From: an uncultured Lachnospiraceae bacterium | GTDB lineage: Bacteria; Bacillota; Clostridia; Lachnospirales; Lachnospiraceae | Direction of reading: 5' to 3' | Length of the DNA: 37,956 nucleotides | Assembly: GCA_902797185.1 (NCBI GenBank) | Contig: CADBRV010000078.1 | Location: forward strand, 1 to 37,956 | In this document: one piece after another, positions 37,858 to 37,956 of the stretch | Position numbering within the stretch: position 1 is the stretch's first letter | Layout of the letters: the number at the start of each line of letters is the position of its first letter | Translations under genes and position numbers: made by a program | The notes under the pieces: model-generated | What the model saw: only the letters and a program-made list of their open reading frames with translations | What the model was told of the DNA's origin: nothing | The model's database searches: none

Positions 37858-37956
37858 AATAGGACCTCCTTATTGGAAAGCCATGTCATTGCAGCGCTGC
37901 ATTCCGTGCGCGTCCTCTTTCCGTTTCACCATCCTTGGGATGAGGAAATTCTGCTC

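Overview
The window looks like a chromosomal piece of a Clostridia bacterium, most likely family Lachnospiraceae. The evidence is the moderately high GC, short Shine-Dalgarno-led genes, the conserved Asp23-nusB-xseA-xseB-ispA-dxs-tlyA-nadK-argR-recN run, and Clostridia-typical families (DUF975, DUF1292, DUF2974, QueH, TraX-like). I cannot name a genus. Nearly every gene lies on the minus strand. The plus strand carries one DUF1292 gene, one tRNA-Thr(CGU), and two weak candidates near 35 kb and 37.4 kb. I see no phage, insertion sequence, CRISPR array or rRNA.

Layout from left to right. 1-2.1 kb: a partial membrane protein, a macrodomain protein and an sce7726-type putative nuclease. 2.1-6.3 kb: DAHP synthase, then a three-gene cassette (unknown 145-residue protein, Dabb protein, FadH-type flavin/iron-sulfur reductase). 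6.4-12.1 kb: a DUF2974 hydrolase, a membrane/coiled-coil protein, YqeY, a lysozyme-like cell-wall hydrolase, a HAD phosphatase, and a DUF975 membrane protein with a decaying repeat tail. 12.6-20 kb: DUF1292, an acetoacetate decarboxylase family enzyme, a beta-helix acyltransferase-like protein, topoisomerase III, aspartate-semialdehyde dehydrogenase, and argininosuccinate lyase with an unusual 150-residue N-terminal extension. 20-23.5 kb: QueH, a phosphopantetheinyl transferase with repeat insertions, a TraX-like protein, a small unknown protein and the tRNA.

23.7-33.5 kb is one long minus-strand operon from a good promoter just past fba. It links a stress/envelope protein (Asp23), transcription antitermination (NusB), exonuclease VII, isoprenoid synthesis (Dxs, IspA), rRNA methylation (TlyA), NAD kinase, ArgR and RecN. 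The sporulation genes that commonly flank this block in spore-formers (spoIIIA before Asp23, spoIVB-spo0A after recN) are absent here. 33.5-38 kb: class II aldolase, an HPr-like protein lacking the phosphorylatable histidine, a second Old Yellow Enzyme type reductase with its own promoter, palindrome and terminator, and a small Cys/acid-rich protein.

The most notable non-coding signal is a set of dispersed intergenic hairpins whose stems differ in sequence but keep pairing (near 3.3, 13.9, 17.85 and 26.95 kb, with looser relatives near 33.3 and 37.35 kb). Other items are a 21-bp perfect inverted repeat inside a possible plus-strand mini-operon at 37.3-37.55 kb, and two large flavoenzymes that hint at reductive metabolism of enoyl-CoA, steroid-like or aromatic substrates. 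All functional calls come from reading motifs by eye; no database search was run.
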